Origin: Bradyrhizobium semiaridum
Lineage (GTDB): Bacteria > Pseudomonadota > Alphaproteobacteria > Rhizobiales > Xanthobacteraceae
Assembly: GCF_020329505.1 (NCBI RefSeq)
Contig: NZ_JAGKJJ010000007.1
Span: 62,001 to 126,000 of the forward strand
Direction of reading: 5' to 3'
Length of the DNA: 64,000 nt
Of this stretch, positions 36,659 to 45,953 are shown piece by piece (the first letter of the stretch is position 1; each line of letters starts with the position of its first letter). Both the position numbers and the translations under genes were made by a program. Under the pieces are notes generated by a model, which ran no database searches, was not told the DNA's origin, and worked only from the letters and a program-made list of their open reading frames with translations.

Positions 36659-36822
36659 CTCGCCGTCGTCCCGGCGAAGGCCGGGACCCATAACCACAGG
36701 TCGTTTTAGTGAAGCGAGGGGCGAGCCACAAGCTCAACTGTCATTGCCGGGCTTGACCCGGCAATCCATCGACATGGAATATCGTTGCCGGATGGATGCG
36801 CGGGTCAAGCCCGCGCATGACG
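36659..36822. repeat. Two adjoining intergenic repeats upstream of proC
   Basis: 36659-36702 carries GTCGTCCCGGCGAAGGCC...GGGACCCATAACCACAG, the family also seen at 8131 and 49.2 kb. 36738-36822 carries CATTGCCGGGCTTGACCCGG and its opposite-facing relative GATGCGCGGGTCAAGCCCGC, an inverted pair. Similar GGGCTTGACCCGCGC sequence occurs at about 34866 after hisS. Confidence 0.7.
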
Positions 36823-36840
36823 AGCGAGTTTGCGAAGCTC

Positions 36841-37341
36841 TTACGCCTCACCCTCGGTGTCGAACATCGCCGCCGACATCGCTTCGGCGGCCGACTTGCC
36901 GGCCCACACCACGAACTGGAATGCGGGGAAGTAGCGCTCGCAGGCGTGGATCGCGTTGACCACCATCGCCTCGCATTGCGAGGTGGAGGCGGTGAGGCTG
37001 CCGGGCAGCACCAGCGCCTGGCGGTGCATCACCATGCCGGTGTGGGTCCACAGGTCGAAATGGCCGACCCACAATTGCTCGTTGATCGCAGCGACCAGCC
37101 GCTGCACCTCGGGACGCCGCGCCGGCGGAATCTTCATGTCGAAGGCGCAGGCAAGATGCAGCGCGTCGATCTCGCCCATCCACGTGAACGAGAGCTGATA
37201 GTCGGTCCAGTCGCCCTTCGAGACGATCGTGACTTCGTCTTCGCCCGAACGCTCGAACGCCCAGTTGTTGTCGGTGGCGATATCCTCGACCACCGCAAGC
37301 GGGTTACTCCGGGACTCGATAATGCTTTCGAGGAGGGACAT
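36841..37341 (-). CDS. YbjN-domain protein
   Basis: A 166-residue cytoplasmic protein of the YbjN (DUF1790-like) family: MSLLESIIESRSNPLAVVEDIATDNNWAFERSGEDEVTI, then the central WTDYQLSFTWMGEIDALHLACAFDMKIP and the C-terminal ERYFPAFQFVVWAGKSAAEA. In rhizobia this is a conserved single-copy gene next to proC. Biochemical function is not established; the fold resembles type III secretion chaperones. ATG at 37341 with GAGGGA just upstream (leftward). Confidence 0.85.
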   Translation of the reverse strand: MSLLESIIESRSNPLAVVEDIATDNNWAFERSGEDEVTIVSKGDWTDYQLSFTWMGEIDALHLACAFDMKIPPARRPEVQRLVAAINEQLWVGHFDLWTHTGMVMHRQALVLPGSLTASTSQCEAMVVNAIHACERYFPAFQFVVWAGKSAAEAMSAAMFDTEGEA

Positions 37342-37787
37342 GCCGTCTCGACCCTTATTCTTTGATCGCTTGATACGCACACGGAAGCCGGCACGTGCGA
37401 CAACTGCGTCGTGGCCGAGTGCAGTTCCTTGAAGCGGGCTTCCGGATGCCCCTGGACCTGACGCGGATGAAGTGATGTGATTTGCGGAATCCGCGCAACC
37501 GCACGCCGAGTCCGTCCACAGCCAAAGCGCGCGTCGTCCACAACTGATCTCCGCCACACTTTTGATTTTGAGAACAAATCGGAATCGACGTGGTGTCGTA
37601 ACGGTTTGTTAACCATTTGCCGGCGCGTAAGGTTGCCATGAATCAGCCGTGAATCGTCGCAAACGGCGTCGCCTAGAGTCGCAGCGGGCTCATGGGGACA
37701 TGCCGATTCTCCATGGCGGAGGCCTTGCCCGCCCATCGCGGTTTGGTCATATTTCCGGTCAGGCACGTCCATTCCGGGCGTGCCGAT
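37342..37787. other. Divergent upstream region of YbjN gene and FMN riboswitch
   Basis: About 445 bases without a supportable gene. It should hold the promoters for the YbjN gene (leftward) and the riboswitch-ribH transcript (rightward). A GTTAACC half-site lies at about 37608. No strong promoter match was found. Confidence 0.4.
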
Positions 37788-37935
37788 GTTCTCAGGGCGG
37801 GGTGAAAGTCCCCACCGGCGGTAAGGGTGATGAGCCCAAGCCCGCGAGCGCCTTCTTCCGCGAAGCCGGAGGAAGGGTCAGCAGATTCGGTGCAACTCCG
37901 AAGCCGACGGTTACAGTCCGGATGAAAGAGAACGG
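37788..37935 (+). promoter_or_regulatory. FMN riboswitch (RFN element) upstream of ribH
   Basis: The conserved RFN blocks occur in order: TTCTCAGGGCGGGGTGAAAG, TCCCCACCGGCGGTAAGGGT, AGCCCGCGAGCGCC, GTCAGCAGATTCGGTGCAAC, TCCGAAGCCGACGGTTACAG, and TCCGGATGAAAGAGAAC closing with the first block. FMN binding normally turns off expression of riboflavin genes. Downstream at about 37943-37967 is a GC-rich hairpin without a U-run, so the output could be at translation or by Rho; ribH starts 80 bases after the element. Confidence 0.96.
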
Positions 37936-38015
37936 TTGCGGCAGCCCGCGCGAATTCGCGTGGGGCTCGTGTCGCTGTCCGTGTGCCCTGATTCTGGTCC
38001 TGAAAGAGGAAAGCC

Positions 38016-38612
38016 ATGAATCAGATGTTGCAAGACCAAGACGTCCAGACCTCCCAAATCCAAACTTCCGAAGTCCAAACCTCCGAACCGGACAATGCTC
38101 CCGACACGCCGGCATCGCCGCCGGTGGTGGAGCATCCGCGCTTCGCCAAGCCGCAGCGCGTCGCCTTCGTGCAATCGTCCTGGCACCGCGAGGTGGTGGA
38201 GGAATGCCGCATCGCTTTCCTCAAGGAGATCGAAGCGCGCCACATCACCAATGTCGACGTGTTCGAGGTGCCGGGCTCGTTCGAGATCCCGCTGCATGCG
38301 CAGATCCTGGCGAAGACGCGGCGCTACACCGCGATCGTCGCCGCCGGGCTGGTCGTCGACGGCGGCATCTACCGCCACGAATTCGTTGCCGACACCGTGA
38401 TCAAGGCGCTGATGGACGTGCAGCTGCGGACCGAGGTGCCGATGTTCTCAGCGGTGCTGACGCCGCAGCAATTCCACGAGACCGAGGTGCACTACGATTT
38501 CTTCCGCAGGCACTTCGCGATCAAGGGCGTCGAGGTCGCGGAAGCCTGCGCCAACACGCTGCTCAGCCTGGAACGCCTGCGCGGCCAGGTCGCGGCGGGC
38601 ATCGTCGGCTAG
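38016..38612 (+). CDS. ribH: 6,7-dimethyl-8-ribityllumazine synthase, RibH2 type
   Basis: Penultimate step of riboflavin synthesis. The 198-residue protein matches the RibH2 class of Rhizobiales: RVAFVQSSWHREVVEECRIAFL, FEVPGSFEIPLHAQ, TAIVAAGLVVDGGIYRHEFVA (RibH2 variant), MFSAVLTPQQFHE. The first 40 residues are an extension not needed for the fold, containing the near-tandem VQTSQIQTSEVQTSE. AGAGGA precedes the ATG. It is under an FMN riboswitch and has no other riboflavin gene beside it. Confidence 0.95.
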   Translation: MNQMLQDQDVQTSQIQTSEVQTSEPDNAPDTPASPPVVEHPRFAKPQRVAFVQSSWHREVVEECRIAFLKEIEARHITNVDVFEVPGSFEIPLHAQILAKTRRYTAIVAAGLVVDGGIYRHEFVADTVIKALMDVQLRTEVPMFSAVLTPQQFHETEVHYDFFRRHFAIKGVEVAEACANTLLSLERLRGQVAAGIVG

Positions 38613-38712
38613 CACTCGTGCAAATGCGATCCCGGCATGCGCGCCGGGATCGCTCGCCTGCGGCACTTTCGGTTATGCTCGAGGACATAAAACAAATGCC
38701 CGGGAGACGTCC

Positions 38713-39519
38713 ATGACCGAACAACGATCCACCGACTGGCTCGGCCTATCCGGCCGCGTTGCCGTCATCACCGGCGGAGGCGGCGGCATCGGCCGCGCCA
38801 CCGCGATCAGCTTCGCCCGCGCGGGAGTCAAGGTCGCCGCGATCGATCGCGACGAGCGCGGACTTGCGGGGACGCAGGAGAAGCTGCGCGAATTCGGCGA
38901 CGGCCATCTCGTCGCGACCTGCGACACGACGAGCGAGGCAAGCATTGCAGCTGTCGCCGAAAACGTGGAGCGCACGTTCGGGCCGTGCGACATCCTGGTC
39001 AACACCGCGGCGGTGTTGCGCCCCGGCGGGCTCGACACGCTGTCGATCGCCGAATGGAATTCGGTGCTGGCGATCAATCTCACCGGCTATTTGATCTGTG
39101 CTCAGGCGTTCGGCCGGCAGATGCGGAAGCTCGGACGCGGCAGCCTGATTCACGTCGCTTCGATCGCGGCCAGCAATGCGCAGGGCCAGAGCGGCGCCTA
39201 CAGTGTCAGCAAGGCCGGCGTCGTGATGCTGTCGCAGCAGCTCGCCGCCGAATGGGGCCCGCATGGCATCCGCAGCAACGTGGTCAGCCCGGGTCTCGTG
39301 CTGACGCCGATGAGCCAGGCATTCTACGACACGCCCGGGGTGACCGAGCGGCGCACCGCGGTGGTGCCGATGCGCCGGATCGGCGCGCCGCAGGACATGG
39401 CGGATGCGACGCTGTTCCTGGCCAGCGACCGCTCGTCCTATGTCAATGGCGAGGAGATCATCGTCGACGGCGGCTATGTGCGGACGCTGATGAGCCACGT
39501 GCCGCGGCCGGGATTCTGA
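38713..39519 (+). CDS. Short-chain dehydrogenase/reductase (SDR)
   Basis: Classical NAD(P)-dependent SDR of 268 residues. VAVITGGGGGIGRATAISFARAG is the cofactor loop, CDTTSEAS and NTAAVLRPGG follow, the catalytic set is Ser in HVASIAASNA, Tyr/Lys in YSVSKAGVVML, and the C-terminal GEEIIVDGGYV is typical. Asp at AAIDRDERG after strand 2 suggests NAD(H) preference. Substrate unknown. Stands alone, convergent with the ParB-like gene. Confidence 0.9.
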   Translation: MTEQRSTDWLGLSGRVAVITGGGGGIGRATAISFARAGVKVAAIDRDERGLAGTQEKLREFGDGHLVATCDTTSEASIAAVAENVERTFGPCDILVNTAAVLRPGGLDTLSIAEWNSVLAINLTGYLICAQAFGRQMRKLGRGSLIHVASIAASNAQGQSGAYSVSKAGVVMLSQQLAAEWGPHGIRSNVVSPGLVLTPMSQAFYDTPGVTERRTAVVPMRRIGAPQDMADATLFLASDRSSYVNGEEIIVDGGYVRTLMSHVPRPGF

Positions 39520-39544
39520 AAACGGCGGCGCCGCCGGTCGGCCA

Positions 39545-40081
39545 TCAATAACGGCCGCCATTGCCTTTTTGCTGCGTAATCCATTCTGACAAGGTCTTGG
39601 GCCTCGAGGTGTTGTTGAACCTTGACGCCGCCGCGCTGCGATGTGATTGGTCCGCGATGGCCTTAAGACCCTTTGGGCGTTGTCGGAGCTCCCGCGCGTC
39701 CGGCTTCGCGGCGGCCGTTGAGGCTGCGGCCAGATGGTCGGCAGCTTCCTTTTCGAGGCGCAGTTTCTTCAAGCGGGCCATCTTATCACGCTCGGCTTCG
39801 GCCTCCGCGCTGTCGGACAGCAGCGTTTTCTGGTGAGCCGTCTCGGCGGGGACGAGGAGCGCGATGATGGTTTCTTCACCAAGAGCCTTGCAGGCTTCGA
39901 AGCGGTGCAGCCCCTCGACCAGAACGAAGCGATCTTCGTCGGACCGAACGAGGATGGGAGCCTGTTGGCCGATGGACAAAATACTTTCGGCGATTTCCTG
40001 AACCAGCGCAGGCTTGAGAGCTTTCTTCCGCTTTACGGGAACGTAAATCTTGTCGATTGGGAAGCTTTCCGGTTTGGGCAT
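39545..40081 (-). CDS. Orphan ParB/sulfiredoxin-fold protein
   Basis: A 178-residue protein with an N-terminal ParB-like domain (FPIDKIYVPVKRKKALKPALVQEIAESILSIGQQAPILV) whose active loop reads VEGLHRFEACKALGE, like the ParB-family GxxRxxA box. No helix-turn-helix partition domain follows; instead there is a long charged segment (AEAEAERDKMARLKKLRLEKEAA) and a Lys/Arg/Ser-rich tail. ATG at 40081 has a strong GGAGG site. No parA is nearby, so it is not a partition gene. ParB-like stand-alone domains can be CTPases, nucleases or kinases. Flanked by a repeat cluster on its upstream side. Confidence 0.82.
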   Translation of the reverse strand: MPKPESFPIDKIYVPVKRKKALKPALVQEIAESILSIGQQAPILVRSDEDRFVLVEGLHRFEACKALGEETIIALLVPAETAHQKTLLSDSAEAEAERDKMARLKKLRLEKEAADHLAAASTAAAKPDARELRQRPKGLKAIADQSHRSAAASRFNNTSRPKTLSEWITQQKGNGGRY

Positions 40082-40198
40082 AGCTTCACCTCCGTCGTGA
40101 TCGGGCCAGAGCACCAGGCGCCGGGAGCGGAATTGTAGGGATGAAGCGCCAGAGCGCCAAGGTAATTCCGTCGGGCATCATGCCCGATGGCCGCGCAA

Positions 40199-40437
40199 TC
40201 AGCGACTCAGCGGCTTGGCGAAGCCCATACCAGTATTCCAGAGGTGGTTGTGCTTGACCGGATCGGCCGCGGCGTACTGGATCGCCCGGTCGAGCGGGCG
40301 ATGACAGCTTTGAATGGGGAAGACGATAAGACCTAAAGCATGATCCGGAAAAGTGCGAAGCGGTTTTCCAAAAAGATCATGCTCAAACAAAGAGCTAAAG
40401 CGCGATGACGATTCAACCAAATCTCATCGCGCTTTAG
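40199..40437. repeat. Intergenic repeat cluster ending in a perfect hairpin across the prs stop
   Basis: The left part (40199-40333) carries repeat-like sequence with CCAGTATTCCAGAG, also seen near 14305. From 40334 is the widespread rhizobial element AAGCATGATCCGGAAAAGTG...CCAAAAAGATCATGCTC. It ends in the perfect 14-bp hairpin CTAAAGCGCGATGA (40395-40408) / TCATCGCGCTTTAG (40424-40437), which includes the TAA stop codon of prs (leftward). A role as prs transcript end is plausible. No gene is supportable in 40082-40433. Confidence 0.75.
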
Positions 40438-41387
40438 TCGAACAGGCTCGAGACTGACTCTTCCGCGGCAGTGCGGCCGATCGCTTCGGCGATCAGCCCG
40501 GCGATCGAGATGGTGCGGATGTTTGGGGCCTTGTTGACCGCCTCGGTCGGCAGGATCGAGTCGGTGATGACCAGCTCCTTCAGCCGCGACGAGGCGATGC
40601 GGGCGGCGGCGCCGCCGGACAGCACGCCGTGGGTGATGTAGGCCGAGACCTCCTTGGCGCCGTGCGCGATCAGCGCCTCGGCCGCGTTCACCAGCGTGCC
40701 GCCGGAGTCGACGATGTCGTCGACCAGGATGCAGTTGTAGCCGGAGACGTCGCCGATCACGTTCATCACCTCGGACTCGCCGGGGCGCTCGCGGCGCTTG
40801 TCGACGATCGCGAGCGGGGTGTTGATGCGCTTGGCGAGGCCGCGCGCGCGCGCCACGCCGCCGACGTCGGGAGACACCACCATCACCTTGGCGAGGTCGA
40901 ACTTTTCCTTGATGTCGCGCACCATCAGCGGCGCCGCGAACAGATTGTCGGTCGGAATGTCGAAGAAGCCCTGGATCTGGCCGGCATGCAGGTCGAGCGT
41001 CATGACTCGGTCGACGCCGGCGTGCGAGATCAGATTGGCGACGAGCTTGGCCGAGATCGGGGTGCGCGAGCCGGACCTGCGATCCTGCCTTGCATAGCCG
41101 AAATAAGGCACCACCGCGGTGATGCGGCGCGCCGAGGAGCGGCGCAGCGCGTCGGTGATGATCAGGAGTTCCATCAGATTGTCGTTGGCCGGAAACGACG
41201 TCGACTGCAGGATGAACATGTCCGAGCCGCGGACGTTCTCCTGGATTTCGACGAAGATCTCCATGTCGGCGAAGCGCCGGACCACGGCCTTTGTCAGTTC
41301 GAGGCCGAGCCCCTTGGCGATGTCCTGCGCCAGCGCAGGATTGGAGTTGCCGGCGACGAGCTTGATTGATCCGTTCTTTGCCGACAT
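40434..41387 (-). CDS. prs: Ribose-phosphate pyrophosphokinase
   Basis: Makes PRPP for purine, pyrimidine, histidine and NAD synthesis. The 317-residue product has [83 protein letters not shown] and the PRPP-binding [20 protein letters not shown]. The ATG at 41387 is chosen for its GGGGGAAG site and family N-terminus. The last codons and stop overlap a repeat hairpin. Confidence 0.96.
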   Translation of the reverse strand: MSAKNGSIKLVAGNSNPALAQDIAKGLGLELTKAVVRRFADMEIFVEIQENVRGSDMFILQSTSFPANDNLMELLIITDALRRSSARRITAVVPYFGYARQDRRSGSRTPISAKLVANLISHAGVDRVMTLDLHAGQIQGFFDIPTDNLFAAPLMVRDIKEKFDLAKVMVVSPDVGGVARARGLAKRINTPLAIVDKRRERPGESEVMNVIGDVSGYNCILVDDIVDSGGTLVNAAEALIAHGAKEVSAYITHGVLSGGAAARIASSRLKELVITDSILPTEAVNKAPNIRTISIAGLIAEAIGRTAAEESVSSLFD

Positions 41388-41567
41388 CGATGCTTCCCCC
41401 CGCGCCTTGCTGGATACGACGTGCAGCATCTCAAGTCCTTACAGAACCGGCGGGTTTTCGGTGCGCGAGGGAATATCAGGATGGCGGCTCCGCTGGCAAC
41501 CCATTAGCCCGGCCCGGCCAGCGTTTTCTTGGGCAAAAATGCCCTGCCTCCGGGGAATGACGGGGTT

Positions 41568-42185
41568 TTAGTTAGCGGAATATCCGAGCGCGACGGTCTC
41601 GGTTGCCGCCGGCGCCGGGGCGTTCGCCACGGCGGGGCCGCGCAGCTCGGGAGCCGGGCCGGGCGCCGGGCTGGCCGGGCCGCCATTGATCATGCTGGAG
41701 AGGCCGCTGAGGCCGGCCTGGGCGATCTTGCGCAGCACAAGGTCGTCGGCGGCGGCCCAGGCGTCGCGGCCGGCCTTGCCGGCGGGCTCCTCGCCGGAGA
41801 GGCGGAGCGCGCGCTGCTGATTGTTGTCGTAGACGTCCCACACCCAGGCGATCATGGTGCGGCCGCGCACCACCTGCGCCGACAGATAGCTGCGGACGCG
41901 ATAGGCTGCGGTGCCTTCGCGCGACACGATCGACAGGCTGCGCAACTTCGATTCGCTGTCGAGCACGCCGACCATGCGGTCGAACACCTGAGGCGGCGGG
42001 CCGTCGATCGACTCGAACGTCACCGTCGCGCCGCTGCTCGCCGGCGTGGCCATCGCGTAGGAATCGGCAGCATTGCCGCCGGCGGCGCAGCCGCCGAGCG
42101 CGCCGGCAATCACAAGCCACGTGGCGGCAATCGCGCAACGCACGATCGTCCCAGTTTGAAACTGGCTGTTTGACGCTTCCCTCAT
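41568..42185 (-). CDS. Lipoprotein of unknown function
   Basis: A 205-residue exported lipoprotein. TWLVIAGALGGCAAG is a signal peptide ending in a lipobox (LGGC). The mature protein has SSGATVTFESIDGPPPQVFDRMVGVLDSE and SREGTAAYRVRSYLSAQV, then a C-terminal low-complexity Pro/Ala/Gly tail (ASPAPGPAPELRGPAVANAP). I do not recognise a named domain, but the layout suggests a conserved alphaproteobacterial lipoprotein. The 268-base gap upstream carries GTTAAAACCGCTTAAC, close to but one base short of a CtrA box. Confidence 0.8.
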   Translation of the reverse strand: MREASNSQFQTGTIVRCAIAATWLVIAGALGGCAAGGNAADSYAMATPASSGATVTFESIDGPPPQVFDRMVGVLDSESKLRSLSIVSREGTAAYRVRSYLSAQVVRGRTMIAWVWDVYDNNQQRALRLSGEEPAGKAGRDAWAAADDLVLRKIAQAGLSGLSSMINGGPASPAPGPAPELRGPAVANAPAPAATETVALGYSAN

Positions 42186-42453
42186 TGCGTCCTGCGATAT
42201 CGTTAAAACCGCTTAACGTCTAGGGCAGGGAAGCCACGCGCCGCTGCGGGCGAGCATCCTCACGCGAGGCATGTGTCCAGATCGCGGCAGGAATTCACGC
42301 CGAAACAAGACCATAGAGCTGGGTTCTGCGTCGATCGCAACCCGGCTCCAAAGACTAGATTTTCCTGTTCAGTCGGCCAGATGGTGCCGCATGGCGTCGA
42401 CGATCCTGACCCCATTTCCGGTTCGGGCTACTGTCGCGCCGCTGCCGTCGCCC

Positions 42454-43221
42454 TCAGCCTTCCAGCGCGATCGCGTGAACCAGCCGGCCGTAATCGGCTT
42501 CCTTGCGGTGCACGGAGCGGCGATAGCTGAAGCAGCGCTCGTCGGAATAGGTGTCGATGCCGAGGTCGTCGATCATCAAGACGCCGGCATTCTCCAGCCG
42601 CATCCGGATGAAGCCGGCGAGATCGAACATCGCGTGGCCGTCGCGCGCGCCGGGCACGAAGAACATCCCGTACTCGGCATCGGCCTCGATGAAGCGTTCG
42701 ACGAATTCGTTGCCGACCTCGTAGGACTCCTTGCGGATCAAGGGGCCGATCGCGGCGACGACGCCGCTGCGGTCGGCGCCGAGCGTCTCCATCGCCGCGA
42801 TGGTCGATTCCAGCACGCCGGTCAGCGCGCCCTTCCAGCCGGCATGCGCCGCGCCGATCACCCGCGCATTGGGGTCGACGAACAGGATCGGGCCGCAGTC
42901 GGCTGTCGTCACCGAGATCGCCAGGCCCTCGGTCCGCGTCACCAACGCGTCCGCCCTGGGACGCGGGGCGCCGTTCCACGGCTCGGTGATAACGGCGACG
43001 TCGGGCGAATGGACCTGGTGCACGCTGATCAGATGCGCCAGCGGCACGCCGAGCTGCTCGGCCATCCGCCGCCGGTTCTCGGTGACCTTGGCGGGATCGT
43101 CGCGCGAACCGAGGCCGCCATTGAGGCTGGCATAGAAACCTTCGGAGACGCCGCCCTCGCGGGAGAAGAACGCATGGCGCAGCCCCGGCACGGCCGACAG
43201 CAGCGGTGATCCCAATGTCAT
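42454..43221 (-). CDS. pgeF: Peptidoglycan editing factor PgeF (laccase-domain, YfiH family)
   Basis: A 255-residue single-domain protein of the multicopper-oxidase-like Cu-oxidase_4 family. Marks: GLRHAFFSREGGVSEGFYASLNGG, ISVHQVHSPDV (His), SVTTADCGPILFVDPNARVIGAAHAGWKGAL (Cys, His) and GPLIRKESYEVG. E. coli YfiH removes wrongly placed L-Ser from peptidoglycan precursors. It is 3 bases downstream of the MidA-like methyltransferase gene, in a leftward lgt-methyltransferase-pgeF unit. Confidence 0.92.
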   Translation of the reverse strand: MTLGSPLLSAVPGLRHAFFSREGGVSEGFYASLNGGLGSRDDPAKVTENRRRMAEQLGVPLAHLISVHQVHSPDVAVITEPWNGAPRPRADALVTRTEGLAISVTTADCGPILFVDPNARVIGAAHAGWKGALTGVLESTIAAMETLGADRSGVVAAIGPLIRKESYEVGNEFVERFIEADAEYGMFFVPGARDGHAMFDLAGFIRMRLENAGVLMIDDLGIDTYSDERCFSYRRSVHRKEADYGRLVHAIALEG

Positions 43222-43224
43222 GGT

Positions 43225-44340
43225 TTACTCGTCCTGGTCGGGCTGATCGCTCAGGCCGGCGATCGAGGTGATGCGTGGATCGGAGACGGCCATCGCCTTG
43301 AACATCGAGCCCATGCCGCCGCGGCCGGAATCGGTCAGCCGCTTCAGCGCGCCGGCGATGTCGGCCGACACCTCCGGTGAGGCCTTGGCCATCAGGCCGG
43401 CGGCGCGCGCCTCGACGCCGAGGCGCTTGAGGAAATCGCCCTGCGTCACCGGCCCGTGGACGTTGGCGCCGACATCCTCCGCGGCGCGCGCCAGCGCCTG
43501 GAAATCGACATGCGCTGTGACGTCGGCCTCGCCAGGATTCTTCAGGGGATCGGCGAAGCTGTGGCGGGCGATCGCCTGAAAAGTATCGCCGGCGTCGCTG
43601 CGCAGATGGCCGTAGTCGATGATCAGCGCGGCGCCGTCCTGGTCGCGCACCCGCGTCGCGAGCTTCATGATCTCGGTGTCGGGACGCCATTCGAACACTG
43701 CGCCGACCGGCGCGGCGCGCACCAGCGGCGGCAGCAGTACCTCGAAGCCCGGTGTCGGCTCGGGCGCTGGCGCGAAGTACAGATTGCCGTTGGCATCCAT
43801 GCCGACGGTGCGTTCATGCCAGCCGGTCTCGCGCCGGACCATCTGGTGGATCGGCAGCACGTCGAAATATTCGTTGGCGAGGATCACTGCCGGGCCCTCC
43901 GGCACCTCGTCGATGCTGTCGTACCAGGTGACGTCGCGGACGCCCGCCAGCGTCGCGCGCTGCTTCTCGCGCAGCACCGGATTGACCTCGACGAGGTGGA
44001 TGCTCAGCGACTGGTAGAGCGGCGGCAGCACGCGGAGCGCCCGCAGCGCGTCGGCGATCATGGTGCCGCGGCCGGGCCCGAGCTCGATCAGATGCAGGGC
44101 CGGAGGCGAGCCGATCGCGCGCCAGATCGAGGCGCTCCACAGCCCGAGCAGTTCGCCGAACATCTGGCTGACTTCCGGCGCCGTAGTGAAATCGCCCTCG
44201 CGCCCAAGCGGATCGCGCGACACGTAGTAGCCGTAGCGCGGATGCATCAGGCACAGTTCCATGTAGCGCCAGACCGGCATCGGCCCGGACAGCTTGATCA
44301 GCTTCCTGATCTCGTCCAGCAGCGGGGAGGGTTCGTTCAC
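43225..44340 (-). CDS. SAM-dependent methyltransferase, MidA/NDUFAF7 family
   Basis: A 371-residue protein of the family whose mitochondrial members methylate an arginine of the complex I subunit NDUFS2. Marks: [52 protein letters not shown] (SAM site), [15 protein letters not shown] and ALIIDYGH. The GTG start at 44340 overlaps the lgt stop as GTGA, which is where family N-termini begin ([25 protein letters not shown]). Part of lgt-MidA-pgeF; the target in bacteria is unknown. Confidence 0.9.
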   Translation of the reverse strand: MNEPSPLLDEIRKLIKLSGPMPVWRYMELCLMHPRYGYYVSRDPLGREGDFTTAPEVSQMFGELLGLWSASIWRAIGSPPALHLIELGPGRGTMIADALRALRVLPPLYQSLSIHLVEVNPVLREKQRATLAGVRDVTWYDSIDEVPEGPAVILANEYFDVLPIHQMVRRETGWHERTVGMDANGNLYFAPAPEPTPGFEVLLPPLVRAAPVGAVFEWRPDTEIMKLATRVRDQDGAALIIDYGHLRSDAGDTFQAIARHSFADPLKNPGEADVTAHVDFQALARAAEDVGANVHGPVTQGDFLKRLGVEARAAGLMAKASPEVSADIAGALKRLTDSGRGGMGSMFKAMAVSDPRITSIAGLSDQPDQDE

Positions 44341-45203
44341 GGCCTTCCTTGGGTTGAGCTCGCAACGGAGCCTTGCGCCGGCTCCGTTGCCCCGCGGCGG
44401 ATCGACGCCACGATGAGGATAGCGCCCACAATAAGCATTGGCACCGACAGCAGCATCCCCATGGTCAGGCCGCCCCACAGGAATCCGAGCTGCGGGTCGG
44501 GCTCGCGGAAGTGCTCGCCGATGATGCGGGCAATGCCGTAGAACGCGATGAAGCTGCCGAGGATCAGGCCGGGCCGCCGCAGCGCGCCCATCCGGATCAT
44601 CACGGCAAGCGCCGCGAACAGCACGATGCCTTCGAGCCCGGCCTCGTAGAGCTGGCTCGGATGGCGCGGCAGCGGCCCGCCATTGGGGAAGATCATCGCC
44701 CAGGGCAGGCTCGGGTCGGCGGCGCGGCCCCACAACTCGCTGTTGATGAAGTTCGCGATCCGGCCGAGCAGCAGCCCGATCGGCGCCACCGCGGTGGTGA
44801 TGTCGCCGAGCGAGAGGATCGGGATGCCGTTGCGGCGGGCAAACCACATCACGGCGACGACACAGCCGAGGAAGCCGCCGTGAAACGACATGCCGCCCTT
44901 CCACAGTTCGAAGATCTCGGCCGGATGGGCGATGAAGAACGGGAGATTATAGAACAGCACATAGCCGGTGCGGCCGCCGACGATGATGCCGATGGTGACC
45001 CAGAGGATGAAGTCGTCGAGCTGCGGCAGCGTGATCGGCACCTCGCCGCCCCACAGCCGCTCCTTCTTGATCAGCGAGCGGGCGTAGATCCAGCCCAGCA
45101 CGATGCCGACGATGTAGGCCAGCGCATACCAGCGGATCGCGATCGGCCCGAGCGAGACCGCGACGGGATTGAACACCGGAAAGTCGATCAGCAGGAACGG
45201 CAT
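44337..45203 (-). CDS. lgt: Prolipoprotein diacylglyceryl transferase
   Basis: Inner-membrane enzyme that attaches diacylglycerol to the lipobox cysteine before LspA cleaves. The 288-residue product has seven hydrophobic segments, [20 protein letters not shown] (essential His), the signature [13 protein letters not shown], and [12 protein letters not shown] near the C-terminal third. The C-terminal tail is short and basic. Heads the leftward lgt-MidA-pgeF unit. Confidence 0.96.
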   Translation of the reverse strand: MPFLLIDFPVFNPVAVSLGPIAIRWYALAYIVGIVLGWIYARSLIKKERLWGGEVPITLPQLDDFILWVTIGIIVGGRTGYVLFYNLPFFIAHPAEIFELWKGGMSFHGGFLGCVVAVMWFARRNGIPILSLGDITTAVAPIGLLLGRIANFINSELWGRAADPSLPWAMIFPNGGPLPRHPSQLYEAGLEGIVLFAALAVMIRMGALRRPGLILGSFIAFYGIARIIGEHFREPDPQLGFLWGGLTMGMLLSVPMLIVGAILIVASIRRGATEPAQGSVASSTQGRP

Positions 45204-45218
45204 CGTGCGCCTTGAGGC

Positions 45219-45953
45219 TCAGCTTGCGAGGTTGCGTCGATAGAGCGCGAGCAGCCGCTCCCAGTGGCGTTCGGCGGCGTCGCGGTCATAGACCGGGCGC
45301 TTGGGGAAGGCAAAGCCGTGATGCGTGCCGGGATAGATCTCGACTTCGTTGTTCGATCCTTTCATGCCGTCCTTGACCTTCTCGATGATCTCCTGTGGCG
45401 CGTAGATATCGGTCTCGGCGCAGGCGAAATAGAGTTCGGCCTTGGTCTTTTGCGCGGCAAGGTGCGGGCTGTCGGCCTGGTCGGTCGCCAGGTGGGTGCC
45501 GTAGATCGAGGCGGCGGCCTTGACCCGATCGGGGAAATGCGTCGCCGCGTTGATCGCATAGCGGCCGCTCATGCAGTAGCCGACCGTGCCGATGATTTTG
45601 GTGTTGGCGGCCTTCTGCGTCTCGGCATAGGCGAGCAGGCCTTTGGTGTCTTCCATCACCAGCGGGATGCTGAGCGAGTTCATCAGCGCGAACATCCGCT
45701 TGCGCTCCGGCGATTCCGGATCGGGATTGATCGGGCCGAGCTCCATCACGCCGGCGCGGTAATACATGTTGGGCAGCATCACGTAGTAGCCGGAGGTGCC
45801 GAGCCGGCGCGCCATGTCGCGCAGCTCTTCGCGGATCGCCGGCGCGTCCATGTAGAAGATCACGACCGGAAACGGGCCGCCGCGCTCGGGATGGGTGATG
45901 AAGGTGGTGGTCTTGCCGTCCCTGGTCTCGATCTCGACGGTGTGCTCGATCAT
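45219..45953 (-). CDS. Dienelactone hydrolase family protein
   Basis: Alpha/beta hydrolase of 244 residues. The nucleophile elbow GTVGYCMSGRYAI has Cys at the nucleophile position as in dienelactone hydrolase; FACAETDIYAPQE supplies the Asp and YPGTHHGFAFPKR the His. The start MIEHTVEIETRDGKTTTF at 45953 has AGGA 6 bases upstream. Such proteins act on lactones or esters; the true substrate is unknown. 15 bases upstream of lgt on the same strand. Confidence 0.88.
   Translation of the reverse strand: MIEHTVEIETRDGKTTTFITHPERGGPFPVVIFYMDAPAIREELRDMARRLGTSGYYVMLPNMYYRAGVMELGPINPDPESPERKRMFALMNSLSIPLVMEDTKGLLAYAETQKAANTKIIGTVGYCMSGRYAINAATHFPDRVKAAASIYGTHLATDQADSPHLAAQKTKAELYFACAETDIYAPQEIIEKVKDGMKGSNNEVEIYPGTHHGFAFPKRPVYDRDAAERHWERLLALYRRNLAS

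Noticed and set aside
37649..38716. A 355-codon rightward frame spanning the FMN riboswitch and ribH
   Set aside because: It crosses the riboswitch and runs out of frame over ribH; composition is that of a shadow frame.
39545..40081. Chromosome-partition parB
   Set aside because: No parA neighbour, no HTH centromere-binding domain and no parS site seen; kept as an orphan ParB-fold protein.
40199..40420. A 73-codon leftward frame before prs
   Set aside because: It consists of repeat sequence (CCAGTATTCCAGAG element and the AAGCATGATCCGG repeat) and shows no ribosome site or domain.
42203..42217. CtrA box upstream of the lipoprotein gene
   Set aside because: TTAA-AACCGC-TTAAC has a 6-base spacer instead of 7; also the CheY-like gene upstream site has 8. 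Neither fits the consensus.
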